Shown here in pieces: positions 14,575 to 24,155 of a stretch of 47,149 nucleotides of DNA. This stretch comes from Phycisphaerales bacterium (lineage in GTDB: Bacteria > Planctomycetota > Phycisphaerae > Sedimentisphaerales > Anaerobacaceae). The DNA lies in assembly GCA_030602885.1 (NCBI GenBank), contig JAUVYV010000028.1, positions 1 through 47,149 of the forward strand, given 5' to 3'. A program made the translations under genes and the position numbers. Under the pieces are notes generated by a model that saw nothing but the letters and a program-made list of their open reading frames with translations, was not told the DNA's origin and did not search any database. How positions within the stretch are numbered: the stretch's first letter is position 1; the number at the start of each line of letters is the position of its first letter.

Positions 14575-16008
14575 TTATACGTTCAGTTCTACTTTGCGGT
14601 TGAGCGCCTTGCGGTATTTCCGGCGGACGGATGTCACGACCTCGGCGATGAATTCATCGACCTGCTGCTGCGCCCTGCCGATGTATGCCTTGGGATTCAT
14701 TACCTTCTTGAAATCGACCTCTGCAAAGGCAGGGTCGGATTTGAGGCGGTCGATAAGGTCGTTGGGTTTGCCTAATTGCTTTACCTGTGCGGCGGCGGCG
14801 TGTGAGTGCCGACGGATCTTCTCGTGAAGCTTCTGTCGGCTGCCGCCCGCTCGGACGCCGGCCATCATGATGTTCTCACTGGCCATGAACGGTAGCTCGG
14901 CAGCGATGTGTGCCGCAATAACCTTGGGGTACACCACAAGAGCTTCGGTGACGTTGATGAGGATTTCGAGTATGCCGTCAACCGCCAAAAACGACTCCGG
15001 GATAACGATGCGCCGATTGGCCGAGTCATCTAACGTCCGTTCAAGCCACTGCTCCGAAGCCGTCATGCCGGGGCTTGTTGCCAGTGACAGCACAAGTCGG
15101 CTAAGCGCAGTGACTCGCTCGCAGCGCATCGGGTTTCGCTTGTATGCCATAGCCGATGAGCCGACCTGGCTCTTCTCGAACGGCTCTTCCATTTCCTTGA
15201 GGTTTGCGAGCAGGCGGACGTCGTTGCAGAGCTTGTGCGCCGACTGCGCAACCGAAGCGAGTGTGTTGACAATAAGCGTATCGATTTTTCTCTGATACGT
15301 CTGGCCTGTAACCGGACATACCTTCTTGAATCCGAAGGCGTCGGCAACTGATTTATCGAGCCGCTTGACCTTATTGTGATTGCCGTCAAACAACGCAAGA
15401 AAAGATGCCTGAGTACCGGTTGTACCTTTCACTCCTCTAAAGGCCAATGTTTCAAGCTGATGTTCGACTTCGCGAAGGTCCATTACGAACTCATAGCACC
15501 AAAGTGTCGCCCTTCTGCCGACGGTCGTAAGCTGGGCCGGCTGATAGTGTGTAAAGCCCAGTGTCGGCAGCGACCGGTACTTCTTCGCGAATTTTGCTAA
15601 GAGATTTATCACCGCTGCCAATTTGCCTGCAATTATCTGCAGCCCTTCGCGCATAATAATCAAATCTGCGTTGTCACCGACGTAGCAGCTTGTCGCGCCA
15701 AGGTGAATTATCGGCGCCGCCTTCGGAGCAACTTGGCCGAAGGCGTGGATATGTGCCATCACATCGTGGCGGAATCTCTTCTCATACGCAGCGACCTTTT
15801 TGAAATCGATATCGTCGAGGTGCCTGCCCATTTCATTTATCTGTGCCTGCGTGATCTTCAGGCCGAGCTTCTTCTGTGCCCTGGCCAATTCCAGCCACAA
15901 CCTTCGCCATGTACCGAACTTCTTCTGTGCCCCGAAAAGCTCAGCCATTTCTCTCGACGCGTTCCTTTCCACTAACGGACTCGTATAAACGTCCATGTTG
16001 TTGGCCAT
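14575..16008 (-). CDS. purB: Adenylosuccinate lyase
   Basis: Cleaves adenylosuccinate to AMP and SAICAR to AICAR, both releasing fumarate. The superfamily signature is present as GSSAMAYKRNPMRCE, and the catalytic His regions are visible (GATSCYVGDNAD; TLGFTHYQPAQ). 477 residues, close to the eukaryotic-like long form of PurB rather than the ~430-residue Bacillus form. Followed directly by pyrE and preceded after 23 nt by the aldo/keto reductase gene. Confidence 0.95.
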   Translation of the reverse strand: MANNMDVYTSPLVERNASREMAELFGAQKKFGTWRRLWLELARAQKKLGLKITQAQINEMGRHLDDIDFKKVAAYEKRFRHDVMAHIHAFGQVAPKAAPIIHLGATSCYVGDNADLIIMREGLQIIAGKLAAVINLLAKFAKKYRSLPTLGFTHYQPAQLTTVGRRATLWCYEFVMDLREVEHQLETLAFRGVKGTTGTQASFLALFDGNHNKVKRLDKSVADAFGFKKVCPVTGQTYQRKIDTLIVNTLASVAQSAHKLCNDVRLLANLKEMEEPFEKSQVGSSAMAYKRNPMRCERVTALSRLVLSLATSPGMTASEQWLERTLDDSANRRIVIPESFLAVDGILEILINVTEALVVYPKVIAAHIAAELPFMASENIMMAGVRAGGSRQKLHEKIRRHSHAAAAQVKQLGKPNDLIDRLKSDPAFAEVDFKKVMNPKAYIGRAQQQVDEFIAEVVTSVRRKYRKALNRKVELNV

Positions 16009-16031
16009 TTTTCTATCCCTCTGTCTGATTT

Positions 16032-16997
16032 CTATTTCAGTTTTCTTTCTCTCTCAGCCAGCAGTTTTTCGATTTCGTCGATATCTTCTTGTGACAGTAT
16101 CCAATCACCGGCAGCGGCGGTTTCCACGATTTGCGACGGTCTGCGAGCGCCCACAATCGCTGCGGTCACTTCTTCTCTGCGAAGCACCCACGCGATTGCC
16201 AATTGCGCCAAGGTTCGGCCGTTTCGCTCGGCGATGGGTTTTAGTTTTTCGACTAATTCAAGGTTAATCGAAAACTGTGGCTCCTGATATTCGACGCTTC
16301 TTTTTCGATGGTCGTCGGCCGGCAAAGCTGCAACTCTTTCCCGGCTGAACTTGCCGGTCAGTATCCCCCTCTGCATCGGGCTGTATGCGATCACGCCGAT
16401 TTTCTCTTTTGCGCAGTAACCCAGCAGCTCTTCTTCGACATCCCGCCGAATCATACTATATGGCGGCTGAAGCGATGCAACTGGTGCGACCTTACTTATG
16501 CGTTTGAGTTGTGGAACATTATAGTTCGACACGCCGATATACCTCACCTTGCCTTGTTTCTGCAGGGAGGCCATAGCTTGCCAACCCTGTTCGATTTCGT
16601 CTTCGGGCTCGGGCCAGTGCATCTGGTAAAGGTCAATTACTTCAACGCCGAGCCTCTTTAAGCTGTCGTGACATTCGTTGCGTATGCTTTCGGGTTTCAG
16701 ACAGCTTACTTTCTCTCTTTTCTCGTTCCAGAGCAGGCTGCACTTGGTCGCGATGATGGGCTTTTCGCTTGTCTGCTTCAGCGCCTTTCCGACCAGCTCC
16801 TCGCTGTGCCCGCAGCCATAGATGGCAGCCGTGTCAATCCAGTTGATGCCCAGCTCAAGCGCCTTTAGGATACCTGCGACGGCCTCGTCGTCGTCCTGCG
16901 GCCCCCAGCCGAACTGCCACGGCCCGCCAATCGCCCAGGTACCCAGACCAACCGTCGTAAGCTCCAAATCCGTATTACCCAGTTTTTTTGTTCGCAT
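16032..16997 (-). CDS. Aldo/keto reductase
   Basis: NADPH-dependent oxidoreductase of the TIM-barrel AKR superfamily, 321 residues. Catalytic tetrad positions are visible: Asp in NWIDTAAIYG with its Tyr, Lys in IIATKCS and His in YQMHWPEPE. The C-terminal EEVTAAIVGARRPSQI is the cofactor-binding segment. GGGAG lies 9 nt before ATG 16997, which also matches the family start; the longer frame to 17189 is rejected. It lies upstream of purB on the same strand but is probably an independent function. Substrate unknown. Confidence 0.92.
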   Translation of the reverse strand: MRTKKLGNTDLELTTVGLGTWAIGGPWQFGWGPQDDDEAVAGILKALELGINWIDTAAIYGCGHSEELVGKALKQTSEKPIIATKCSLLWNEKREKVSCLKPESIRNECHDSLKRLGVEVIDLYQMHWPEPEDEIEQGWQAMASLQKQGKVRYIGVSNYNVPQLKRISKVAPVASLQPPYSMIRRDVEEELLGYCAKEKIGVIAYSPMQRGILTGKFSRERVAALPADDHRKRSVEYQEPQFSINLELVEKLKPIAERNGRTLAQLAIAWVLRREEVTAAIVGARRPSQIVETAAAGDWILSQEDIDEIEKLLAERERKLK

Positions 16998-17206
16998 AAT
17001 GAAGCTCCCTGGTATTTCCAACAAATCACTAAGATATTGCGCCTTGGTATGTTTATCAATAGTTTTGTGAGCGGGCTCTAAGTGCCGATGAGCCTCCGAA
17101 TCCTTGAAAGGTGTGGCTTGAGCGATTAGAATGGGGCCGCACATCATCTCAGAAAAGTGGCAACGGGGCAAAGTATGAAGAGAAACCATCTTGCGGGGGC
17201 TTTATT

Positions 17207-18343
17207 ATGGCGATGACGAGTCGCCGGCGGATGCTCACGGCGATGACAGGCGGTGTCCCGGACCGTGTCCCCGCATCGCCTGATACGAACTGGACGATAC
17301 CCGTCCGGCTTCTGGGCGGGCCTTTCTGGAAGGTGTATTACTATAACGACCCGCCTTTATGGAAGGCGTATAATGACTGCGTGCGCTATTTCGGCGTCGA
17401 TGGGTTCAGCCATCACGGCGTCTATGACCTGCCCCCCCATTCTGACAGTGAATGGAAAAAAGAAATCATCGAGCAAATTGACGAGCGGCTTGTGGTGCGA
17501 ACAACGATGCGATGTCCCGCCGGCGAGCTGACGCAGGAGGAGACGTTTCTCTACAGCGAGCCGCAGACACCGACCAAGAAGTTCATAACCGATTTCAAGG
17601 CACAATACGACTGCCTTGAATACCTGCTCTTCGGCAACGTCGCTGACATTAAGTTCGACACATACAAGCAGATTCAGCAGGATATGGGCGACGACGGCGT
17701 GGTGGGGTTGTGCATGCTGCTGCCGACGCTTCTGACGCAATGGCGACAGCCCATTGAGGCGGCGTTTCTGGATTACTACGACCATCACGACCTGCTCGCA
17801 GATTTCATCGAGCGATGGACCGACCATCTCGTTCAGATTGCCGAGGCGATAATCGCCCGTGATGTCAGGCCCGACTTCGTCTTCTTCCCGAACTCGGGAA
17901 TGATTACGATGCAGTCCGAAGAGATTATGAAGGAGTTTAGTTTGCCTGCGTTAAAAAAGCTTGCCGGGATGTTCAAACAGGCGGGCATTGTCACGTCACT
18001 GCACTGCTGCGGTAAAGAACGGGCACTGGTGGAAGTGGCGGCACAGGAAACCGACCTTGACTGCATCGACCCGCTGGAAGTTCCGCCGATGGGTGACTGT
18101 AATTTGCGCGAAATCAAACAGAAGTTCGGCAGGAAACTTGCACTCAAAGGCAACCTGCACACAACCGAGGTGATGCTTCGGATGGACCCCGCCGGTGTGG
18201 AGCACCAGGCCCGTAAATGTCTTGATGATGCAATGCAAGGCGGAGGATTTATTCTTTCCACCGGCGACCAGTGCGGACGCGATACACCGGATGAGAATAT
18301 CTTCAAATTAGTCGAGGTATGCGAAAAATACGGGGTCTATTAA
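17207..18343 (+). CDS. Uroporphyrinogen-decarboxylase-family protein, likely zinc/corrinoid methyltransferase type
   Basis: 378 residues of the UroD/MtaA fold. The sequence keeps a zinc site like that of MtaA/MtbA methyltransferases: H266-x-C268 in LHCCGK and C356 in GDQCGRDTPDEN. True heme-pathway UroD lacks this and instead begins with conserved Arg-rich substrate residues, which are not evident here. It therefore probably moves methyl groups from or to a corrinoid protein, although no corrinoid protein gene lies beside it. ATG 17207 follows a GGGGG stretch. It is divergent from the aldo/keto reductase and precedes a GH28-like gene. Confidence 0.8.
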   Translation: MAMTSRRRMLTAMTGGVPDRVPASPDTNWTIPVRLLGGPFWKVYYYNDPPLWKAYNDCVRYFGVDGFSHHGVYDLPPHSDSEWKKEIIEQIDERLVVRTTMRCPAGELTQEETFLYSEPQTPTKKFITDFKAQYDCLEYLLFGNVADIKFDTYKQIQQDMGDDGVVGLCMLLPTLLTQWRQPIEAAFLDYYDHHDLLADFIERWTDHLVQIAEAIIARDVRPDFVFFPNSGMITMQSEEIMKEFSLPALKKLAGMFKQAGIVTSLHCCGKERALVEVAAQETDLDCIDPLEVPPMGDCNLREIKQKFGRKLALKGNLHTTEVMLRMDPAGVEHQARKCLDDAMQGGGFILSTGDQCGRDTPDENIFKLVEVCEKYGVY

Positions 18344-18453
18344 AATAATGAAGGCCGGAATGCTTCGATTCACCATTGAGACCGAGACAAACCTGCCTGA
18401 AATAGATAAGCTGATGGCATAAAAATAGGCTGTTTTTTGAAAGGAATGGAATA

Positions 18454-19929
18454 ATGAAGCGATTGTTTCGGTGCTCAGTATTTATGGTGTGTGTTTTGCC
18501 GGCGGTTCAGCTTACGGCGACGGTCGTGACATATCCTGTGCCCCAGGACGCCAATCTGACGAACGACTACAAAGTGCAGGTCAACGGCAGGGACGTGTTT
18601 GTGTTCAACAATCCGGTTGCAGCCATCGCCGCCTTTGATTTCGAAGGCGAGGTCGAGGTCGCGATTACACCCGTCCGCGATGTCAAATGGGTGGACATCC
18701 GCCCGAAGAGCACACACATCAGGCACACCATCAAAGACAATACGATACGCTTTAAGCTCACCGAGCCGTGCAACCTCAGCATCGAGCTTAACGGCGAGAT
18801 ACTAAGGCATCCTCTGTTTCTCTTCGCAAACCCGCTCGAAAAAAACCCCCCGAAGAAAGGCGACGAAGCTGTCATCTATTTCGAGGCCGGCAAGGTCCAC
18901 AAGCCGGGTATTATCGACGTCAACAACGGCCAGACCGTCTATATCGCCGGCGGTGCCGTTGTCGAGTGCGCAATCTTTGCCGATGCCAAAAAGGATATCA
19001 AGATACGAGGCAGGGGAATTCTCGACGGAACGCGGTTGAGGGAAATTCGCGGCGACAGGCGGATACGGTTCGTACATCTGCAGAACTGCAAAGATGTGGA
19101 GATTGAAGGAATAATCCTGTCGAATAGCACCACCTGGCAGATCGCACCCTACAACTGCGACAATGTCACCATAACCAACGTCAAAATTGTAAGTGACAAC
19201 GGCAGTGATGACGGCATCGACATTGTCAGCAGCCGGGACGTGACGATACGCCGGTGCTTTATCCACACAAAGGACGATTGTATCGTGATAAAGGCCTGGG
19301 GCGATAGAAGGGGCTATCCACGGTCGGGCCGGCGAATCTCGGGCCCTCCGGTCAAGAACGTCCTTGTCGAGGAATGTGTATTCTGGAACTCGGCCTGGGG
19401 AAACGCACTCGATATAGGTTTCGAGCTGCGAACCGATTCCGTCAGCGATATCACCTTCAGGAGCTGCGACGTGATTCACTGCGAGGACGGCGCAACCTTC
19501 AGTATTCACAACGGCGACTTCGCAACCGTAAGCAATATCAGATTCGAGAATATCCGCATCGAGGATTCGCGCCAGAAACTGTTTGACGTGGCAATCTTTC
19601 TTTCACAGTACAGCCACGACCGCCCCGGGGATCGCACCGAGGCCCGAAAACGATACCTGCACGGCGCCTGGGACGGTGTCCTGCGCGTCGAACCCGGCGA
19701 AATGGCAGAGTTCGCCAAAGGCAGGGGACATATCAAAGATATCTGTTTCAAAGACATTCACATCATCGACGGGCTGTTTCCGTTCTCGATTTTTTGCGGT
19801 TTCAACGAAAACCACCTGGTCGAAAATGTCACCATCGACGGACTGTACGTACACGGCAAAAGAATAACCAACGCCGAAGATGGCAAGTTCTACATAGAAA
19901 ACGCTAAGGGTATCAGGTTTATTGAGTGA
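18454..19929 (+). CDS. Secreted GH28-like right-handed beta-helix protein
   Basis: 491 residues with a signal peptide (about 1-22: hydrophobic run VFMVCVLPAVQLTA), an N-terminal beta domain, and then parallel beta-helix repeats from about residue 150. The polygalacturonase-type acidic motifs are present: SDDGID (251-256) and KDDC (273-276). However, the usual later motifs GHG and RIK are not seen; the equivalent stretch reads AWGNALDIGFE. It is thus a distant GH28 relative, expected to cut or process an acidic or sulfated polysaccharide outside the cytoplasm. It may be an operon partner of the preceding methyltransferase-like gene, 110 nt away. Confidence 0.75.
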   Translation: MKRLFRCSVFMVCVLPAVQLTATVVTYPVPQDANLTNDYKVQVNGRDVFVFNNPVAAIAAFDFEGEVEVAITPVRDVKWVDIRPKSTHIRHTIKDNTIRFKLTEPCNLSIELNGEILRHPLFLFANPLEKNPPKKGDEAVIYFEAGKVHKPGIIDVNNGQTVYIAGGAVVECAIFADAKKDIKIRGRGILDGTRLREIRGDRRIRFVHLQNCKDVEIEGIILSNSTTWQIAPYNCDNVTITNVKIVSDNGSDDGIDIVSSRDVTIRRCFIHTKDDCIVIKAWGDRRGYPRSGRRISGPPVKNVLVEECVFWNSAWGNALDIGFELRTDSVSDITFRSCDVIHCEDGATFSIHNGDFATVSNIRFENIRIEDSRQKLFDVAIFLSQYSHDRPGDRTEARKRYLHGAWDGVLRVEPGEMAEFAKGRGHIKDICFKDIHIIDGLFPFSIFCGFNENHLVENVTIDGLYVHGKRITNAEDGKFYIENAKGIRFIE

Positions 19930-19943
19930 GCTTTTTCAGGCGG

Positions 19944-20648
19944 TTATCGATAGACCAGGCCCGGGTAGAGAATCATAAGGGCCAGACCCTGCATCGGAGG
20001 CAACAGTACCCCGATGAGGTACCACGCGCCGACGAGGCCCATAACCCGAACTCCCGGCTGGGATAATGTTGCCTGATATTTTTCCGCCGCCCGGTCGCCT
20101 AAAAAGAGCATCAGGACGTTGCTGCCGTCGAGCGGTGGAAGAGGAATGAGATTGAACACCAGCAAAATCAGATTGAGCGAGAAGAAGATACTGACAGCAA
20201 TCGCAGCGGAATTTGCCAGGGTGTTGGGCTCTGCCGTGGTGATGCGAGTAAAGATGATTGACTCGGGCGCGCCGAATGAGCCAAGCTGCATTCCGAGACG
20301 GATCAGCAGGCCGGCGATAATCAACAGGCACAGGTTTGCAGCCGGTCCCGCAAGGGCCATCTTTGCGGCCTTTTTCCTGTTGTATTGCGCCCAGTACGGG
20401 TCGTAAGGCGCGCTTGCCCAGCCGATCATCCAGCCGTTCAGCACGAATGACACGATGGGGACAATCACCATACCGAAGGGGCTTCTCTTGATGTGAGGGA
20501 TTGGGTCCACTGTAACAAGGCCGTGATGATATGCGGTCGGGTCACCCAGCTTCTTCGCCGCCAGACCGTGAGCGGCCTCGTGGAGCGTAGTCGAAACAAT
20601 AAACGCCGCGTACCACAGCCCCCCAATCGCTATGGTTATGTAATTCAT
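19944..20648 (-). CDS. Site-2-protease-type (M50) membrane metalloprotease
   Basis: 234 residues, strongly hydrophobic, with the zinc motif HEAAH (23-27) within the first membrane helix and the second motif NLIPLPPLDGS near residue 185, the NPxPxxDG signature of M50 proteases. It lacks PDZ domains and resembles the compact 'rhomboid-like S2P' group of uncharacterised bacterial proteins. ATG 20648 is preceded by GGGAG; an earlier start four codons upstream is possible. It sits last in the psd-pssA minus-strand group and may cleave a membrane-bound regulator, which is not identified. Confidence 0.85.
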   Translation of the reverse strand: MNYITIAIGGLWYAAFIVSTTLHEAAHGLAAKKLGDPTAYHHGLVTVDPIPHIKRSPFGMVIVPIVSFVLNGWMIGWASAPYDPYWAQYNRKKAAKMALAGPAANLCLLIIAGLLIRLGMQLGSFGAPESIIFTRITTAEPNTLANSAAIAVSIFFSLNLILLVFNLIPLPPLDGSNVLMLFLGDRAAEKYQATLSQPGVRVMGLVGAWYLIGVLLPPMQGLALMILYPGLVYR

Positions 20649-20713
20649 TGCAGCTCCCACTTAAGGTGAAAATATGTTCGAGAGCTTACTACGCCTTTTT
20701 CTTGCCGTGGGCA

Positions 20714-22066
20714 TCACAAGCCGCTTTGTTCAAGGATTCCGGTTTGATGTCGGATGTAGTCTGCTCGTTCGGGAAACAGCCGCAGCACCTTCTCCATATC
20801 TGCCTGCTCGAGCGTAAACGTCTTGTCCTGTTGCACGGTGATTTTCAGGATGCGTTTGTCTTTGTCGAAATAGACCTCTCGAACGTGTTCACGTCCGTCG
20901 AGGACCTCGATCGAAAGTGCGTAGGCGGCCTGTCGCCCTGAAACGCCGTCGTTGACATCCATTCTTGAGACGACTACAGGCACTACCGAGCCGTCCGACC
21001 TTATCATATCGAGCATAATCCGGTCTCGCCCGCCGTCGAGCATCTGAATAAGGACAAGGTCGAGGAGCGTATCCGGAACTGCTGCCGGATTAGGCATGTA
21101 TTTCCCTTCCAGCGGCATACCTCGCGCATCAAATTCTCTTACCGTTATTACGCCGGAGCCGTCACGCATTACTTCACAGCCGCTTCTGCCGCTGCGAGAG
21201 CTGATTTCACTTTTCAGAAAGAATTCTTCGAATTTGTTGTCGCTTCGCAGCAGCGTTGCCTTTTCGTCTGAAGGGCTGCCTCGAATGTACTGGTAGCTTG
21301 CCGCCTCGATGCTCATCCCGTCAGTTGAGCCGGTGCTGGTCAGCACATCGGTTATAAAGCCGACAGTGCGCCCGCCCTCATCGTTGATAAGCAGGAATAC
21401 CTGCGGGTCGTAGTAGTAAGGCCAGTCCGAGCGGAGAATGCCGTCAAGCCCCTTGTCCCTTACCTGAGCGATGAGCTCGGCTCCGGCGTTGAGAAGTGTG
21501 TTGTCCTCGAATTCTATACTGCCGACGATGCGCTTAAATGCCCGCTCGGCAAGGTCACCCTCATCAGCCGGTTGAAAGGCCTCGATCTCAAGCTTGCGAT
21601 TGTTTGCCAATTCGACGGTGCCGACAAACAGCTCCGCAATCATGTTTGGCTCATGTATATGTGCCCAGTGGATAGTCAGTGCATCTTTTTCAATTTGGCC
21701 TGTCTCGATAATCCGGCCCTGAAGCTGAGCGGCTTTGCGGCTGAACAGCTCTTCGGGCGTCTTGGTTTTCTCTGCCAGCAGGTACCGGCAACGGGCCTGC
21801 GGGTGTACCCCGCCCGAGCCGATAACGAAGAAGCTGCTCAGGTCATAATGGTCGTCCCTGTAGCTCCACCGGCTTTCGCAATACCAGCCGTTTCCGCTCG
21901 GCATTGCCACCGCCAGGCCTGTGTGTTTCAGCTCTGTAAGATCGCAAAGCCGAATTGAAGTCCTTGAGAAGACGATAAGCCGGGCCAAAACCAGCGAGAT
22001 AACGAAAAGCCCGAGAAGGGCGAGCTTGTCGGCGCCGTATCGCTTTTTTCCGTCGGTTCTCTGCAT
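20714..22066 (-). CDS. Membrane-anchored protein of unknown function
   Basis: About 450 residues. One N-terminal membrane helix (ALLGLFVISLVLARLIVF) is followed by a large, probably extracytoplasmic region of mixed alpha/beta character with no recognised motif. Acidic and aromatic content is high and no catalytic pattern is evident. ATG 22066 is taken; a TTG 13 codons earlier (22105) is the alternative. It lies between pssA and the M50 protease gene on the same strand, so it could be a membrane-surface factor or a protease substrate. This context is suggestive only. Confidence 0.7.
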   Translation of the reverse strand: MQRTDGKKRYGADKLALLGLFVISLVLARLIVFSRTSIRLCDLTELKHTGLAVAMPSGNGWYCESRWSYRDDHYDLSSFFVIGSGGVHPQARCRYLLAEKTKTPEELFSRKAAQLQGRIIETGQIEKDALTIHWAHIHEPNMIAELFVGTVELANNRKLEIEAFQPADEGDLAERAFKRIVGSIEFEDNTLLNAGAELIAQVRDKGLDGILRSDWPYYYDPQVFLLINDEGGRTVGFITDVLTSTGSTDGMSIEAASYQYIRGSPSDEKATLLRSDNKFEEFFLKSEISSRSGRSGCEVMRDGSGVITVREFDARGMPLEGKYMPNPAAVPDTLLDLVLIQMLDGGRDRIMLDMIRSDGSVVPVVVSRMDVNDGVSGRQAAYALSIEVLDGREHVREVYFDKDKRILKITVQQDKTFTLEQADMEKVLRLFPERADYIRHQTGILEQSGL

Positions 22067-22153
22067 AACGGCGGCAATGATAGGCGATAGCCGACGAGGG
22101 CACAAGTGCTCATACCGCGGTACGGCGTATTTTTCAGCCGTTCTCGGACGCGA

Positions 22154-23080
22154 TTACTGCAAAGCCGGTGTGACGGCGACGGCCTCGCTTTTTCGGATGA
22201 CCCGGTAATAGAACCATTTTACAAAGCCGCTTGCGGCGAAGCCGCAGAACATCAGAACGAAGGCAACCTGCCTGCTCCAGATGATAAGTCCGAAGAACAG
22301 CAGGACCCGGATGAAATGTGCGAACGGCTTCTTGCCGCGGAGGTATTGATTGAGTATGTGCTGGTAGCGTATCCTGCTCACCATCAGAACCGCAAGACCG
22401 AAGAGCAGCACCGGAAGCGAGAAGACAATGATGCTCTCAAGCACTGAGTGCATCCATGTGCCTTCGGTGGCAATGTCGGGCAGAGCTTCCTGATGAAATA
22501 TTACCAGGCTGACAACGACCCCCGCAGCGGCAGGCGTAGGCAGGCCCACAAAGCTCATGTGCGAGGATTCATCCTCTTCGTTTTCAACATTGAATCGCGC
22601 CAGCCGTATTGCCGCGCAGCTCATATACGCCCCTGCCGCGAGCCAGACGAACCTTTCAGCGAAGCTTCCTATCGTCGGATTGAGTTGTGCGATGCCTGCA
22701 AGTTTGTATTCGAGGACCTTGAGCATCAGAAATGCTGGGGCAACGCCGAAGCTGATTATGTCGCATAGACTATCGAGCTGGCCGCCGAAGCTCGACGTGC
22801 TCTGGCTCATGCGCGCTAAGCGCCCGTCGAGCATGTCGGCTATCATCGCAACGAGAATCATATACCCGCTCATTGCGAAATAAGGGATTGCAAGCCTGTG
22901 ATACGAGAACTGGCCCGTTGGTGCAACCGCCCCCTGGCTCGCCAATGCTATGGCTGCAAAACCGCATATCCCGTTTAAAATCGTTATGAACGAAGGCAGG
23001 ACGGTGATGTACCTCAGCCGCTGTCTGCGCATCCGCCGCAGCAGCGACTCTTTGCCGGCTTTTGTTCTCAATCTGGCCAT
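22154..23080 (-). CDS. pssA: CDP-diacylglycerol-serine O-phosphatidyltransferase
   Basis: Makes phosphatidylserine from CDP-diacylglycerol and serine. The CDP-alcohol phosphotransferase signature D-G-x2-A-R-x8-G-x3-D-x3-D is complete (DGRLAR, then GGQLDSLCD). The 308 residues include about seven to eight hydrophobic segments and a basic N-terminus. A GGATGAGGAAG stretch precedes ATG 23080. psd lies 227 bp upstream on the same strand, so both steps to phosphatidylethanolamine are together. Confidence 0.95.
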   Translation of the reverse strand: MARLRTKAGKESLLRRMRRQRLRYITVLPSFITILNGICGFAAIALASQGAVAPTGQFSYHRLAIPYFAMSGYMILVAMIADMLDGRLARMSQSTSSFGGQLDSLCDIISFGVAPAFLMLKVLEYKLAGIAQLNPTIGSFAERFVWLAAGAYMSCAAIRLARFNVENEEDESSHMSFVGLPTPAAAGVVVSLVIFHQEALPDIATEGTWMHSVLESIIVFSLPVLLFGLAVLMVSRIRYQHILNQYLRGKKPFAHFIRVLLFFGLIIWSRQVAFVLMFCGFAASGFVKWFYYRVIRKSEAVAVTPALQ

Positions 23081-23307
23081 TTTTCACTTCCTCATCCGGC
23101 GATTTGCAGCGTACAGCATACACAACTCGAAATTCATTTGTATCTTACTCAAACCGACCGCTTTGCAGACAAAAATTAACCTAACTTTTTATTCGCTAAT
23201 ATGTTCTGCGTCACAAAAAATATAATAAAATCAGCCGTCCGCCGCAGGCGGATTCAACAATTTTGCATTTTACTCTTTGATTTTTGCACTCTCAAACCGG
23301 CCACCGG

Positions 23308-23994
23308 TCAGTTTGAGTACCTTATCATCGCCGTCAAACCAGCCCTGACCTTGTCGCCTGTCCTGACCAGACACTTGAGGCCTTCGCGGGCGGGCACGTA
23401 CAGTTCTGTTCTGGAACCGAATTTTATCATACCGAATCGTTCGCCGCCAGCTAATTCCTCGCCTGCCTTTACTCTGCAGACGATTCTCCGAGCGATTGCA
23501 CCGCTTATCTGCCGGACAATAAGCTTATCTCCCGGCGGCTCGGTTCTGAGCAGATACAGGTCATTCGACTCATTGACCCGCCCCGATTCGGGATTCATCG
23601 CATTTCTGTATTTTCCCTTTCTGTACGTGATTTTCTCGACCCTCACGCTGCACGGCGCCCGGTTGATATGCACGTCGAAGATGTTCAGAAATATCCCGAT
23701 CCGAATGGCCTTGCCGCCAATGAACTCCTCTTCTTCAACGGCTTCGATATCCGTCACCTTACCGTCCGCCGGCGCAAGCAGCAGGTTTCTGTCCTGCGGC
23801 ACCGCCCTTTCAGGGTCGCGAAAGAACGAAAGCACCCACACTAACACAACAAGCAGGATTGCCTCGATGAACGCCGCCACGCAGACGTTCAATACCGTCA
23901 GCCCCGCCCACAAGACAAGCACCATCCCAGCCGACACAATCACCGCAAAAACAACCACCTGCGGCATACCATATTTCGTCAAAGCAATTCGCAT
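23308..23994 (-). CDS. psd: Phosphatidylserine decarboxylase (short, pyruvoyl type)
   Basis: Decarboxylates phosphatidylserine to phosphatidylethanolamine. The self-cleavage motif reads FGSR near the C-terminus (MIKFGSRTEL); its serine becomes the pyruvoyl group. The conserved NIFDVHINRAP with the autocatalytic His and the APADGKV segment are present. Two membrane segments (about residues 14-55) are near the N-terminus. ATG 23994 gives 228 residues, the size of the archaeal/short bacterial form; a TTG at 24111 would add 39 residues not typical of the family. Next gene downstream is pssA. Confidence 0.94.
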   Translation of the reverse strand: MRIALTKYGMPQVVVFAVIVSAGMVLVLWAGLTVLNVCVAAFIEAILLVVLVWVLSFFRDPERAVPQDRNLLLAPADGKVTDIEAVEEEEFIGGKAIRIGIFLNIFDVHINRAPCSVRVEKITYRKGKYRNAMNPESGRVNESNDLYLLRTEPPGDKLIVRQISGAIARRIVCRVKAGEELAGGERFGMIKFGSRTELYVPAREGLKCLVRTGDKVRAGLTAMIRYSN

Positions 23995-24131
23995 TGCCAG
24001 ATCATAATCGCCAAAGCCGGTACAATCAAGAACACTCCCTAAGAGAGCGAAAGCGAAGCATCCGGCCTCCGAACCACAATCATCCCGGATTCCCCGGATG
24101 AACTTATCCAAAGTCGTAGCACTAGCGCAGA

Positions 24132-24155
24132 CCCCGCACTCAGCGTAGTGCGGGG
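24132..24155. repeat. GC-rich perfect inverted repeat
   Basis: CCCCGCACT (24132-24140) pairs perfectly with AGTGCGGGG (24147-24155), with a 6-nt loop. Neither strand has a T-run after the stem, so an intrinsic terminator is unlikely. It lies upstream of psd and may be a dispersed palindrome. Confidence 0.5.

Noticed and set aside
17357-17827. Antisense frame opposite the UroD-family gene
   Set aside because: No ribosome-binding site or domain content; ordinary shadow.
18348-18422. 24-codon frame just after the UroD-family gene
   Set aside because: It starts MKAGMLRFTIETETN but has no ribosome-binding site and no repeat or conservation evidence; too short to support.
24132-24155. Intrinsic terminator
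   Set aside because: Strong GC stem but no T-run follows on either strand.
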